This document shows positions 29,820 to 41,300 of a stretch of DNA of 64,000 nucleotides, piece by piece. The notes beneath the pieces were generated by a model. It had not been told where the DNA came from, ran no database searches, and saw only the letters and a list, made by a program, of their open reading frames with translations. The translations under genes and the position numbers were made by a program. Positions within the stretch are counted from its first letter, which is position 1. The number at the start of each line of letters is the position of its first letter. The stretch comes from Ricinus communis (Eukaryota; Streptophyta; Magnoliopsida; Malpighiales; Euphorbiaceae), in assembly GCF_019578655.1 (NCBI RefSeq), contig NC_063263.1, forward strand, positions 14,135,001-14,199,000, given 5' to 3'.

Positions 29820-30960
29820 TCACGTCTCAAAACGACAGCAAACTAACCAGTGTAATTTTGAAAGGAAATCAAAATTACTTTGAATGGTCGAAGTCTGCCT
29901 ACATCGGCCTCAGTGGCAGGAGGAAACTATGGTTTGTCACAAGACAAAACCCAGACTCAAACCAATGAGACCAGAGGCCCCGACCAAAGAAGAAGCAGAA
30001 AAAATAGAAGAATGGCAAACCAATGACCACATGGTAATATCAATGTTAACAAACACCATGGAGCCTCAAATATCAAGATTATGCATGCTGTTAGAGTCAT
30101 CAGAGGCAATATGGATAAAAGTAAAAGGATTATACAGGCATTAACAGAACTTCGCACACATATTCAACCTTAAACAAGAACTTGCACAACTCACTCAAGA
30201 GATGAAAAGTGGCTCAGAATATGCCACAGAAATTCTTACCAGATAGGAAGAGCTTCAAAACTACCCCCGACAACAGATTCACAAGAAATCCAAAAAAAGA
30301 CTGAACAAGATCTAGTTTACACATAACTGGGAGGATTGGACTCAAGCTACGTAAGCTTGAGATCGCAAATCCTTCTGTCGACCGAGCTTCCAAAAATAGA
30401 TGCCGCAATCGCAATCATCCCGCGAGAAAAAACTTGCCGAAGCCTTATGAACGCCTCTCCCTCACTCGAAACTGCCGACAATCGCGCCTGCTCCACTCGA
30501 CGCCTCCCTGCCCATGACGTGGCTCGGCCAAGGGGAGAACCGAGCAGCGTCGAACGGTGTGACCACTGTAAAAAATAGGATCATCATCGCGACACCTGTT
30601 GGTTCCTTCACCCCGAGCTAAAACCCAATCGGGGATGGGAGAGAGGAGTAGCAAGGCGAGGCGGAAGTGGCGTTCGGCTAGGGGGAGCGGCAGTGAGAGA
30701 AGAGGTTCAGCTAGGGGGAGCGGTGGGGAGAGAAGAAGAAGAAGAATGCAAAAAAACTCTAATGGAAAGGGTATATGTGAAGAATTTTATGCGGGATTTG
30801 AAAACTACCCTACCAGACCCGATTTTTCTGCCCCGACCCGACCCGGTCCATCTGCTCTGGCCCAATAACCCGACCCAGCAATTTCCAACATGCATCTCAC
30901 CCATTTGCTGTCCTAAATCCAAGCCCTGGTCCAACAGCAGTCAAATAGGTCAGGTTCGGT
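29820..30960 (+). pseudogene. copia gag remnant
   Basis: Broken frames carry a Gag core: EEWQTNDHMVISMLTNTMEP, then SSEAIWIKVKGLY, then LDSSYVSLRSQILLSTELPK. A damaged CCHC zinc knuckle follows (CDHCKK, stop, DHHRDTC, near 30560-30600). Several stops and frameshifts separate these pieces. The stretch 30330-30850 is noticeably more GC-rich than the rest of the element. Confidence 0.85.
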
Positions 30961-30994
30961 ATCTCACTCTTCTCTAAAAACTGTAAATTTTTAT

Positions 30995-32575
30995 CAAAAT
31001 AATCACTGGATCATTGATTCCGGAGCCACCGATCACATGTCCTGGAATCCAATGAATCTGCAAATTCTTGCACCCATTGCTGATTCTCAACATGTGACAG
31101 TCGCTAATGGAAATAAGGCCACTATTTATGGCCAAGGCACTACCATGCTACTTAATAAACAATTACATAATGTATTATTATTACCTGACTTTAAATCCAA
31201 TTTATTGTCTGTTGCCAAATTAACTCGTGATTTAAATTGCAATGTTATTTTCTCATCGTCTTCAGTGCAATTTCAGGATTGAGTAACAGTGAAGACGATT
31301 GGTGAAGGGCAACTAGAAAAAGGGCTGTATTATCTTATCAACCCAACCAGCCAATGCCTCACAGCCTCTCCCATTGTCAATCAAGGCATGTTGTTGCATT
31401 GGCGGTTTGGGCATCTATCTGATTCTGTCTTGAATAAATTATTTTATTATAAATTGAATTCTAGTTGCTGTGATGTGTACAAATTTTCAAAACATACTCG
31501 CTTGCCTTTTCCTTTATCTTCCACTGTCTCTACCAAACCGTTTGAATTAATCTATTCTAATGTTTGGGGACCTGCCCCTGTTGAATCTTATGATCACTAC
31601 AGATATTTTGTCACATTCATTGATGACTATTCCCGCACTACTTGGATTTTCTTACTTAAAGGAAAAAATGAGGTTTTCATTTGCTTTTAAGAATTTTTTC
31701 TTTTTATTCAAAATCAGTATGATACCAACATTAAAATCTTCCGGTCAGATAATGGTACTGAGTATGTCAACAAATATTTCACTGATTTCTTTAAACAAAA
31801 TGGTATTTTGCATCAGACTACGTGCATTAACACCCCCGAACAAAATGAAGTTTCTAAAAGAAAAAATCGCCACCTTCTTAAAGTCATTAGGACTTTACTT
31901 TTCCACAATTATGTCCCTAATATCTATTGTCCGATGCCATTCTTACTGCCACATATCTAAGTGATCACACCGGCTTAGAAGATGGATCTGAAGCTACTCA
32001 AGAAGCAATTACCTTGAGACGATCCACTCGATAGACTCGTCCTCCTGCAAAACTTTGAGACTGTGTGTCTCACAAGGTATCGTGTCCAATCCAACACTTC
32101 ATCACATATGATAACATCTCAAGCACATACCGGACCTACCTAAGCAACATTACAGCTCACACCAAACCCACATCCTTCTATGAAGCCAACACCAATCCAA
32201 AGTGGTGTGAGACCATAAAAGAAGAACTTCAAGCCCTAGAGAAAAACCACACTTGGGACATTGTGCCTCTACCACCAACAAAAAAAACCGTAGGGTGCAA
32301 ATAGGTATACAAGATAAAATATAAGAGTGATGGGACAGTAGTAAGTCCTCCAGGACTTAAAAATTGGATGCAATGGACCTATGAAGATGTATTGTGACAA
32401 TCAGGCAGCACGTCATCTTGCATCCAATCCAGTGTTTCATGAACGTACCAAACACATTGAAGTGGACTGCCACTTCATCAAAGAGAAAGTACACTCAAGG
32501 AAAATTGAAACACCATTCGTCAGAAACCAAGATCAGCTGGTCGATATCTTTACAAAAGCTCTCAATAAAAATAGT
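30995..32575 (+). pseudogene. copia pol remnant (protease, integrase, RT and RNase H fragments)
   Basis: The aspartic protease site WIIDSGATDHM is at about 31004-31036. The GAG-pre-integrase part (LLHWRFGHLSDSVLNKLF) follows, then the start of the integrase core (FVTFIDDYSRTTWIFLLKGK), where the frame breaks near 31690. The N-terminal RT piece (KWCETIKEELQALEKNHTWD) at about 32200-32330 leads, after a large deletion near 32340-32380, straight into the RNase H end (YCDNQAARHLASNPVFHERT). The catalytic YVDD part of RT is absent. Confidence 0.88.
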
Positions 32576-32628
32576 CACCAAATCATTCTCAGCAAGATGG
32601 GTTCAATTAACCTTTACGAACCCATCTT

Positions 32629-32637
32629 GAGGGGGAG
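32629..32637 (+). other. Polypurine tract
   Basis: GAGGGGGAG immediately before the 3' LTR, the expected plus-strand priming site. Confidence 0.85.
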
Positions 32638-32966
32638 TGTTGAAGACAGTAGACTAAAGAAAGCAGAAAAGATAGCCTTAGACACTGCACAGGCAGAAAA
32701 GCCTGTGCAGGGCTACTCATCACAGGCTATTGTGCAGGGCTACTTATCACAGGCTATAGGAAAAGGGAGCAACCATCCTTGTGACAGGGAGTGGTCACTT
32801 CGACCTTCCCTAAACAGAAAGGGACGTTGGACACAGTTTACAAGGCAACCAGTATAGATTAGGCTATCGTTGTACATCTTGTATATATACTAAATCATCA
32901 AACATTGTAATCTCAGAATTCTACAACAATAAAAACAACTTCATCACATATTACTTCATTTTAACA
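32638..32966 (+). repeat. 3' LTR with an internal 27-bp duplication
   Basis: 329 bp. It aligns over its whole length with the 5' LTR except for one extra unit: a GTGCAGGGCTACT(C/T)ATCACA segment present twice in tandem near 32704-32757 and once in the 5' LTR. Confidence 0.95.
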
Positions 32967-33234
32967 GAAGCAAATGAAATTGTATAGATTTTACAAACAA
33001 TCAAATTAACTGAATCAATTAATAAAAAAAGAAAGACACTGAACCAAATTAATTTGCATAAATGGTATTACAATGTTATGGTCAAGACTTGATCACATAT
33101 TGAACATACAACACAATTCAACACTGCATAAACCACTTTAATCTTTTGGCAATTCTTTCTTCAGAGTCTGACTGATATAATTGGCCGCCAAAGAACAAAC
33201 ATAGTATATAACAGGCCACAGCTGGACCATTGGC

Positions 33235-33595
33235 ATGTCAGCTAATGTGAGGTTATTAGATCTAAAGGCATCCCTAGAGGCTTTCTATGAGTGCTCGACT
33301 TCCCATCGCCAAGTCTTGTCGGTTTACCTGTGCATTGATGCTGACATTCTTACCGTGCCAGGCATTACCATTTATGAAGGTCTTTTATTCCTTCTTTTAC
33401 TTGGTTCGTCCCTCCTCAAACTATGTAGTAATCACTCTGAAACTAAGATATTGATTGGAGCCTTCCATTGAACAAGCAATACCCGTTTCTGCTTCAGGCT
33501 TTTAGCACAAATTCGGTTTTCCCACCATGTTGCTCCTGGAACCTCCAATCTTACATTAGGCTCTGTTGAAAATGAGTTCAAATTGACTATATATA
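33235..33595 (+). pseudogene. Decayed fragment of a second subtilase gene
   Basis: No open frame, but the DNA aligns to exon 6 of the subtilase at 25137. Matching pieces appear in the same order. GACTTCCCATC...CTTGTCGGTTTA corresponds to the LAI-KACWF region, and GCATTGATGCTGACATTCTT to SDADVL. TTGGAGCCTTCCAT corresponds to VGAFHA, and ACCATGTTGCTCCTGGAACC with AAAATGAGTTCAA to NVAPW and REFN. There are many indels and substitutions. It starts 268 bp beyond the copia element, so a tandem subtilase pair probably existed before the insertion. Confidence 0.75.
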
Positions 33596-34065
33596 TCAAG
33601 TGCTAAGATTTTTGTTTAAACGGTACTAAAACTTTATTGAAATAATCACAAAATTGACTACAGAAGAAAAACTGTGAACAAAAGAGGGAAAGAATAACTC
33701 GAATATTTTCTTTGGTTATTTCTGGTTCTTTGAATCACTAAAATTATGCACCATGTCTCTAAGTTTCCAAAACTTTTACCTGTCTGCTGAAATTATGATT
33801 CTCACTATATGTTCAATACTTGATTTAATGCCCTTTTTGACATGAATCGCCATCATGTTCATTGTCATTACAAGAATTCTACCCCAAACAATTCAATTGC
33901 TGAGCGATTCAGAAGTCTTTTCCATAAGCTGCATAACACTGATTGTGTTACTCGGTTAAACTTATTACAGCACATAACTACAATGTGGGTCACATCCTGA
34001 GGGCGGTTTTGATGTGCTAAGCATTGCGCCAGAGGTTTCAATTTAACGGGCAAATCAATGAGTTC
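33596..34065. other. 3' flank of the PPR gene
   Basis: Non-coding; the part next to 34066 is probably 3'UTR of the PPR gene. Confidence 0.4.
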
Positions 34066-36726
34066 TCACCAATAATCCCCACAAGAGCATAAACCTCCCT
34101 TGAAGTGATGAAAGCGGTTTGAATCTCTGACTACAATATACCTCTCTTCAATGTTTGATATTAATTTAATAACAGTGTGGCAGTCTCCACAGACTCTTAG
34201 GTTCTTCATAATCTGGAGAGGAGTACCTGCAGGTGTAGCAATCAATCCAAAAGCAATAGCCAGCCTCTCACTGTGTTGAGAAAGAATAGTTTCCTTGTGT
34301 TCTTCATCAACGTCCTGAAGTACATAATTAGTATCAGGATGATATCCAACATCCTTCAGTCGGCTGCTTAGTTCTTCAAGTTTTGAATAAATTTCATCTG
34401 ACATGGGATGAGATATATCGCCAGCCAAAAATGAATAGGTCTTTTTTTTCACCTCAATCCAGCTATACCCAGCTTCTTTTTTCACTTTTCTCTCATCCAT
34501 CAATTTCCTTACTTGAGCTCTTTCTTGCCAATTTCCAGCTGCAGCGTATATATTGGATAGCAGAACATAAGCAGCTGAGTCCTGTGGCTGGAGTGATATG
34601 AGATTTTCTGCTGCAAGCTTTCCCAGCTCTATATTGCGGTAAACATGAGAAGCAGCCAAGAGAGTTCGCCATACAGTGGCACCTGCAGGAAATGGCATCT
34701 CATTTATGACATCCACGGCTTTTCCAAGAATTCCAGCTCGGCTATATAAATCAACCATGCAAGAATAGTGCTCCATTGTCGGCTCAATGTGGTGATCTTC
34801 CACCATGATATCGAAATATTTTTGACCTTCATCTACTAGCCCAGCATGTGTGCAAGCAGAAATGACACCAATGAATGTTACACCATCCAATTCCAGGTTT
34901 TGGTCTTGCATCTCCTTGAATACCTCAAGAGCCTTCCTTGCATGGCCATGCTGTGCATATCCAGAGACCATTGAATTCCAGGAAACTAAATCTCTCACCC
35001 CTTGTCTCCTGAAAACTTCATTTGCACTCTCTATCTCTCCTCTCTTTGCATACATGGTGACAAGAGCACTGCTGACACATAAAGCATCATTAAATCTAGA
35101 CTTGATTGACCAAGCATGAAACTGTTTTCCTTGTTCTACTGCCGCTGTAGGGGCAGTACAAGCATTTATGACACTAGAGAAGGTATACTCGTTAGGTTCA
35201 ACCCCTTTCTTTGCCATTTGGATAAGTATCTTAACAGCTCCCTCAGTATCCCCAGTTTGAGCATATCCAGCAACCATTGCTGACCAAGCCACAATGTCCT
35301 TGTCATCTATTCTTTCAAACACTTTTGAAGCTTCATTGAGATTTCCTAGCTTGACATAAGCATCCAAAAGTGCAGTTCCAACTGAAGGTGATTTCTCATA
35401 ATCACTTTTGATGACTTGTGCATGTACTTCAAAAGGCGAAACAACTGGTTGAGCCGCAAGGATAGTAGAAAAAGTATAATCATTTGGTCTAACACCTTCC
35501 CTGCTCATCTCACAAAATAAATTAACAGCTTGCTCTGCCAAACCATTCTGCAAATGCCCACTAATAATGGCCGTCCATGACACCACATTTCGAATTCCAT
35601 ACATCATAGAAAATATCTTAAAAGCATCATCTATTTCTCTGCCCTTATTATAGGCTACCATCAATGCTGTTCTAATATTGTGATCATATTCAAATCCACC
35701 CTTCAGGACCTGACCATGGAGCTGCCTAGCAAAACCCAATTCCTTGATATTAGCACATGACTTGATAACAGAGGAAAAAATGAAATTGGTGAGCTTTACA
35801 CCGGCAAGTCTCAGATGGTAAAACATCTCAATAGCTTCCAAATAAAGTCCATTTGCCACATAGCCAGCAACCATACTGTTCCAACTGATAGCATCCCTTG
35901 TCACCATATTATCAAAAACAGCTTTAGCATTTTTAACCATGCCTGATTTCGAGTACATATTAATCAAAGAATTGCAAACAAAGATAGTTGCTTCAAACCC
36001 GTTTTTGACTACCATAGTGTGAATTTGAACTCCTTTGTCAGCGATAGCTTTACTATCTGCCAAAGCTCCAAGAACAGTTGCAAATGTAAATGGATTAGGC
36101 TTAATGGCTCCTGCTTGCATTTCAAAGAAGCATTCCAATGCCTCCATATTCAATCCGTTATGTGCATAACCGACAAGCAATGAGGTCCATGACACAACAT
36201 TCCTCTCTTCCATTTCATCAAAAACTCTCTTCCCTTCTTCAACATACTCACTCTTCATATACATGTCAACGAGAGATGTGCCAACACTAATATCCTCCAA
36301 AAAACCAGATTTTACACAATAATCATGCACCTGAATCCCAAACTTTTTGCATGACAAGCAAGCACAAGCTTTCAGAACACAAGAAAGGGTAGACCCATCA
36401 GTTAAAAGATCAGAACGATGAATAGCCACGAAGAGATTAACAACTTCATGGTGAGAATTATTGCGAGAATACTCAAAAAGCAAGTGATTACACTGTACAA
36501 CGTCTTGTTTCGGACTTCTATCAAATACATTCTGCGCAATTGAGCATTTAGGTTCCTGTAAAGGTTTACCCAGGTTTACGGCAGTAGCATGGGATTGTAA
36601 AAACTGGGTTCTGGTAGTTTTCAAGAATTGTATTGGTTGGGGTTTTGTAAAGGTTTTGAAAGTGAGGTTTGTTCGAGTCATCTCACCTTTCTTTAGTTTA
36701 TAAAGTTGAGTAATGAATAGCAGCAT
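34066..36726 (-). CDS. PLS-class pentatricopeptide repeat protein with E and DYW domains
   Basis: Intronless, 886 residues from the ATG at 36726. A second in-frame ATG at 36681 ([15 protein letters not shown]) gives a basic, acid-free N-terminus and may be the real start of an organelle targeting peptide. About twenty PPR units of alternating P, L and S type follow, with recurrent signatures such as [30 protein letters not shown] and [15 protein letters not shown]. After the E and E+ motifs comes the DYW deaminase-like domain. It has HSE (818-820) and CGDC (846-849) for zinc, and ends in CSCGDYW. Such proteins bind organellar transcripts, one repeat per base, and direct C-to-U editing. Similarity is greatest to Arabidopsis At2g27610 (PCMP-H60), by recall. 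The target site cannot be read from this sequence. Confidence 0.95.
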   Translation of the reverse strand: MLLFITQLYKLKKGEMTRTNLTFKTFTKPQPIQFLKTTRTQFLQSHATAVNLGKPLQEPKCSIAQNVFDRSPKQDVVQCNHLLFEYSRNNSHHEVVNLFVAIHRSDLLTDGSTLSCVLKACACLSCKKFGIQVHDYCVKSGFLEDISVGTSLVDMYMKSEYVEEGKRVFDEMEERNVVSWTSLLVGYAHNGLNMEALECFFEMQAGAIKPNPFTFATVLGALADSKAIADKGVQIHTMVVKNGFEATIFVCNSLINMYSKSGMVKNAKAVFDNMVTRDAISWNSMVAGYVANGLYLEAIEMFYHLRLAGVKLTNFIFSSVIKSCANIKELGFARQLHGQVLKGGFEYDHNIRTALMVAYNKGREIDDAFKIFSMMYGIRNVVSWTAIISGHLQNGLAEQAVNLFCEMSREGVRPNDYTFSTILAAQPVVSPFEVHAQVIKSDYEKSPSVGTALLDAYVKLGNLNEASKVFERIDDKDIVAWSAMVAGYAQTGDTEGAVKILIQMAKKGVEPNEYTFSSVINACTAPTAAVEQGKQFHAWSIKSRFNDALCVSSALVTMYAKRGEIESANEVFRRQGVRDLVSWNSMVSGYAQHGHARKALEVFKEMQDQNLELDGVTFIGVISACTHAGLVDEGQKYFDIMVEDHHIEPTMEHYSCMVDLYSRAGILGKAVDVINEMPFPAGATVWRTLLAASHVYRNIELGKLAAENLISLQPQDSAAYVLLSNIYAAAGNWQERAQVRKLMDERKVKKEAGYSWIEVKKKTYSFLAGDISHPMSDEIYSKLEELSSRLKDVGYHPDTNYVLQDVDEEHKETILSQHSERLAIAFGLIATPAGTPLQIMKNLRVCGDCHTVIKLISNIEERYIVVRDSNRFHHFKGGLCSCGDYW

Positions 36727-38321
36727 TTGGTTGCTTTCATTCTTCTTCTTGTTTTTTCTTTTTTCAGTTTAAGAGATTGAGAACAAAGTGAGTTCTTTTA
36801 ACTGTTAGTACTGAGCATGTGCGATCCCTTTTTCTTTAAAAATGACCTCAGATGTTCAAAGTTGAAACAAAAGCCCTAGAGAGTAGAGCAATAGCATTAG
36901 CATCATGTTCTGTCCCAGCATAGAAGACAGTAAAGTTTTCAACTTTGGAAATGGACTGTGGAGTAATTGATTTTCACCGAATTTTTAAGGAAAAAAAAAA
37001 AGAAAAAAAAGAAAAGAAAAGAAATGTTCTACTTTCATTAATAAGACTTAAAATACCTGACCTAATAATTATGAATTTATTTTTTCATTAATCTCATGCC
37101 TAATGAACTACTTTATAAGTAATTTTATATTATATCACTATCTTACTTTCTTGTTTGCATAAATTGAATTATTACTGCATTTGAGAGTATCAGGTATGAT
37201 TTTAGTTCTAGTAAGTTAAGCTATTATACTTCATGGAAGGAACTTGAAAACCAGATGCTATTATATTTCAACTCTTATTCATAACTTCACCAGTTTGGGA
37301 ACTTAGATTGACCTAACAAACTAATTCTTCACATTGTAAGAGTTATGCAGCTGTAAGTTATCCTCTGTTTGTAATTTTTAACCTATAGTCTTCTTTTATT
37401 ATCTCATTACTTTTATAATGCCAATGGTTTTGGAGAAACCATTATTAAAAGGAAAGCCTATTTTATTACAACTTAACCATTTCCATTTCTAATAAAATCA
37501 TAAACCCATTAATGTCTGTCCTTTTCGAATCTAACCCATTTTTATTCTTTACGTTTTTGCTAACTTTGATTCTTTTCTTTTACTTTTTCTCTGTAATTTC
37601 CTCTTGCAGTCTCTTCCATAAAGAAAAAAACCCATCAACACACACATACACAAACACAAACACAAACACAAACACAAACACAATCTTGTAGCCTTAGATT
37701 TGGACCGTTCAAAAGCAGAGTTCTCCTCTTTTAATTTTCTTATTTAGAGTTACTTTCTTTCGTTAAAATACTCTGTAATTACCTTAATAAAAATTTATAA
37801 AAAACCCTTCTTTCTTTCTTCTATTACTACTAATTTAGGGCTTTAGGGCTTTTTCTATATTTTTTTTAAACTGCAATTTAGCCTTTTTCTACTTCCGAAA
37901 CCTTTCAATTTCTTACGCAAAATAATTAAAATTTGCTTTCTTGGGGCAATCAATCTATTTGGTGTTTTTGGTTATTTTGTGTAACTTTCTCAAATTTAGG
38001 GTATCTGTTCTAAGAACCCTGAATTTGTATACCCTTTTAGCGTTATCAAAGTACTAAGCTAAAAGGACCTTTTTTTTGTAGGGCTTTGGTTCTTTTCCTG
38101 GTCTGGGTTTCCACTGGTCTCAGGTTCTTATAGGTCTTCTATTTCTGGGTTTTGGAACTATTTATAGATTACAATTTATAATAGGTAAACTGGGTTCTTG
38201 TCATAGTGCAATTGAGTGTTGGTAGTGTTCCAGAAAGCTATGAGCTTTGATACCGTTTGGGGTTTTTAGAGGAAAGAAGTACAAAAGAAGCTCTTTTGGG
38301 TCAAAATAAAAGGAAAGAAAG
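36727..38321. promoter_or_regulatory. Divergent region between the PPR gene and HIRA
   Basis: Carries the promoters of both genes. A run of ACAAAC hexamers lies at about 37648-37683. Pyrimidine-rich DNA follows up to the HIRA ATG and is the probable HIRA leader. No additional gene. Confidence 0.5.
37648..37683. repeat. (ACAAAC)n microsatellite
   Basis: About six near-perfect hexamer units, upstream of HIRA, possibly within its leader. Confidence 0.85.
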
Positions 38322-41300
38322 ATGATTGCAGAGAAACCCAGTTGGGTTAAACATGAAGGAATGCAGATTTTCTCCATTGACATTCAACCTGGTGCTCTCA
38401 GGTTTGCTACTGGTGGAGGTGACCACAAGGTATTATTCACTTTCTCTTCCTTTTTTCTCTTTGGTTGCAAGCAAAATGCAAAACCCCCTTTTGATTGTGC
38501 ACAATGCCACTAGCTGGCGAAGCTTGCCTTTTGTTTCTTCATGATTGTTTTGGTTGCTGATAAAATTAGATTTTGGGTAGTGAAACCTTTCCACTTAATG
38601 AGTGAACTACGACTTGGTTGGTGGGATCTTTGTCAGCATGCATAATTTATTTAATTGTTTAGAAAATGTAAGCAGAAAAAGATAATCAATGTTTTGAAAT
38701 CTTGTACGGTCTATTATGTAGAACTCAATCGTGAAATTGCAGATGAAATGGTTGTGCGTAAATGTTAATTCTCGAACCTTTATTCTGTCAATTATTTTCT
38801 CAAAGCAGTTTATGTTAGTTTCAGCATTTCAGAAACTGTAAACTTTAGAGTGTATGCAATTATACATCTTGCTGAGTTGCGGTCAGTTAGTGTTGTTGGT
38901 ATGGTGGCATAGATATGATATGAGAAAGCAGTAATGGTTGTTCTTTTTGAGTATAGGTTTCAGATCATGCATAATTGTGTACTACTCTTTATGGTTAATG
39001 GTAATTAATAATAGTACTGTCTTTGAGTTGTTTATATCCATAGTCGGTGGTGCTTAAATTTTTTTTACCATCCTGTGGCTATCCATGTAAGCCCTCTGCA
39101 AATAAGTACACATAGTATGCTATACATTGTATGTGATATTTTATATATTTGGCGGTCGCGTTTCTATTCTCACATTTCATTTTATGATTTTTGGTAAGTT
39201 TGTTATTAATTTATGGGATAATTGATCTTCAAGCTAAAAATGCCATTTAACTTAGCTTCACTCTAAGTTGATAAAATCAACTTGCTATTCTTTATGTATC
39301 TCTTTAGCCGTAATGCTACTTATAGTATGTTACATTTATCAATTTGTGTGATGAAATTAGTTTACTGTTTATACTTATTCTCTTGTACTGAATTATATGC
39401 AGGTTCGAATATGGAACATGAAATCTGTTAGCAGGGACTTAGCAGATAATGAACCAACACAGAGGCTTCTTGCAACTCTCCGTGATCATTTTGGATCAGT
39501 AAATTGTGTCAGGTGGGCTAAGCATGGCCGATATGTCGCATCAGGTTCTGATGATCAGGTGATTTTAGTTCATGAAAGGAAGCCTGGTTCAGGCACCACT
39601 GAGTTTGGTAGTGGAGAGCCGCCAGATGTTGAGAACTGGAAGGTTGCAATGACTTTGAGAGGGCACACTGCAGATGTGGTAATGAAATTGCTGTTATACT
39701 GTGATGCTTGAACATGAAATAAAAGAGAATTCTTTGAGTCTTGCTTCTTGGTTGAACTTTTACTGCATGGATCACACACAGTGCATGTCATCATTTTTTG
39801 TTTTTCCTTTTGTAAATAGGAACTGGTTAGGTTGTGTCTTTTGTGACTTGCAGATAGGTCCCTATGAAGTTTCTGATTGCATCCAAATGCTAAGTCATAA
39901 GCTAATGACCAGAATCAGAATAAAGAAATTTAGTTTTATATTTGAGTTTATATTCCTTTTTTCATAATGTTATTTCTGGTTTTTCTGCTGGGTATCATCT
40001 AACTGGGATGTTGTTTTCACTGCTTAAAGTAGGTGGATCTTAATTGGTCTCCAATAATGTTAATCTCTGGTTTTCCTGCTGGGTATCGTCTAACTGGGGT
40101 GTTGTTTTCACTGCTTAAAGTAGGTGGATCTTAATTGGTCTCCAGATGATTCCACATTGGCTAGTGGGAGTTTGGACAATACTATCCATATTTGGAATAT
40201 GAGCAATGGAATATGTACAGCTGTTCTAAGAGGTCACTCTAGCCTGGTTAAGGGAGTGGCTTGGGATCCCATTGGCTCTTTTATAGCAAGTCAATCAGAC
40301 GATAAGACTGTGATTATATGGCGGACGAGCGACTGGAGTCTGGCTCACAGAACCGATGGCCACTGGGCAAAATCAGTATGTTATTGTCTCTTTGTTGATA
40401 AATTTCCATTTTTCCAGTTGGGTTTTCTGTTTATTAATAGGAGCATGCATTTTTCAGCTGGGATCTACATTTTTTAGGCGACTTGGATGGTCCCCATGTG
40501 GCCATTTCATAACAACCACTCATGGCTTCCAGAAGCCAAGGCATTCTGCCCCAGTTCTAGAGAGAGGGGAATGGGCTGCCACATTTGATTTCTTAGGACA
40601 CAATGCCCCCATTATTGTGGTGAAGTTTAATCATTCAATGTTTAGAAGGAATTCTGCAAATGCACAGGAAGTGAAAAGTGCGCCTGTTGGGTGGGCTAAT
40701 GGGGCCTCTAAGATTGGAGGGAAAGAATCACAGCCATATAATGTTATTGCAATTGGGAGTCAGGATCGCACTATAACTGTATGGACAACTGCAAGTCCTC
40801 GGCCTCTTTTTGTGGCAAAGCATTTCTTTACTCAAAGTGTTGTAGATTTGTCCTGGTAAACTTCAATATTTCCGAAATATGATACTTTTCTAGTAATTTA
40901 TATACTTGTGCATTTTTATTGTTTGTACAATTTTATTCCCATTTATATATTTCTTTCTGTGATTTTCTTTATTTCTGTTCCCTCGACAGGAGTCCTGATG
41001 GGTATTCACTTTTTGCCTGTTCCTTGGATGGGACAGTTGCTACTTTTCATTTCGAAATAAAAGAAATTGGGCACAGGCTTAGTGATGCAGAGCTTGATGA
41101 GTTAAAGAGAAGTCGCTATGGTGATGTCAGAGGTCGACAAGCAAACTTGGCAGAGAGCCCAGCACAACTGTTGCTTGAAGCAGCTTCAGCCAAGCAATCA
41201 GTGACTAAAAAAGTGGTCTTAGACACTCAGCAAAACCAAATGCCTGCAAAATCTTCTGTTGACCTGGAGGCTATAACAAAAACTTCTGAGCCTCAAGTTG

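Larger units (their letters stand above)
29432..32966 (+). mobile_element. Defective Ty1/copia LTR retrotransposon (internal deletion)
   Basis: A complete but disabled insertion of 3,535 bp. It is bounded by the 5-bp target duplication GAAGC (29427-29431 and 32967-32971), with LTRs beginning TGTTGAAGAC and ending TTTTAACA. Protein remnants read gag, protease, integrase, reverse transcriptase and RNase H in that order. Integrase before reverse transcriptase is the copia order. Most of the reverse transcriptase and the start of RNase H are missing, and the frame is broken by stops and shifts, so the copy cannot move by itself. The two LTRs differ at about 15 positions over roughly 300, by my hand alignment. 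Confidence 0.95.

Noticed and set aside
32381..32857. 158-codon frame running from RNase H into the 3' LTR
   Set aside because: Only the first 63 codons or so are RNase H; the rest is LTR sequence that happens to be open.
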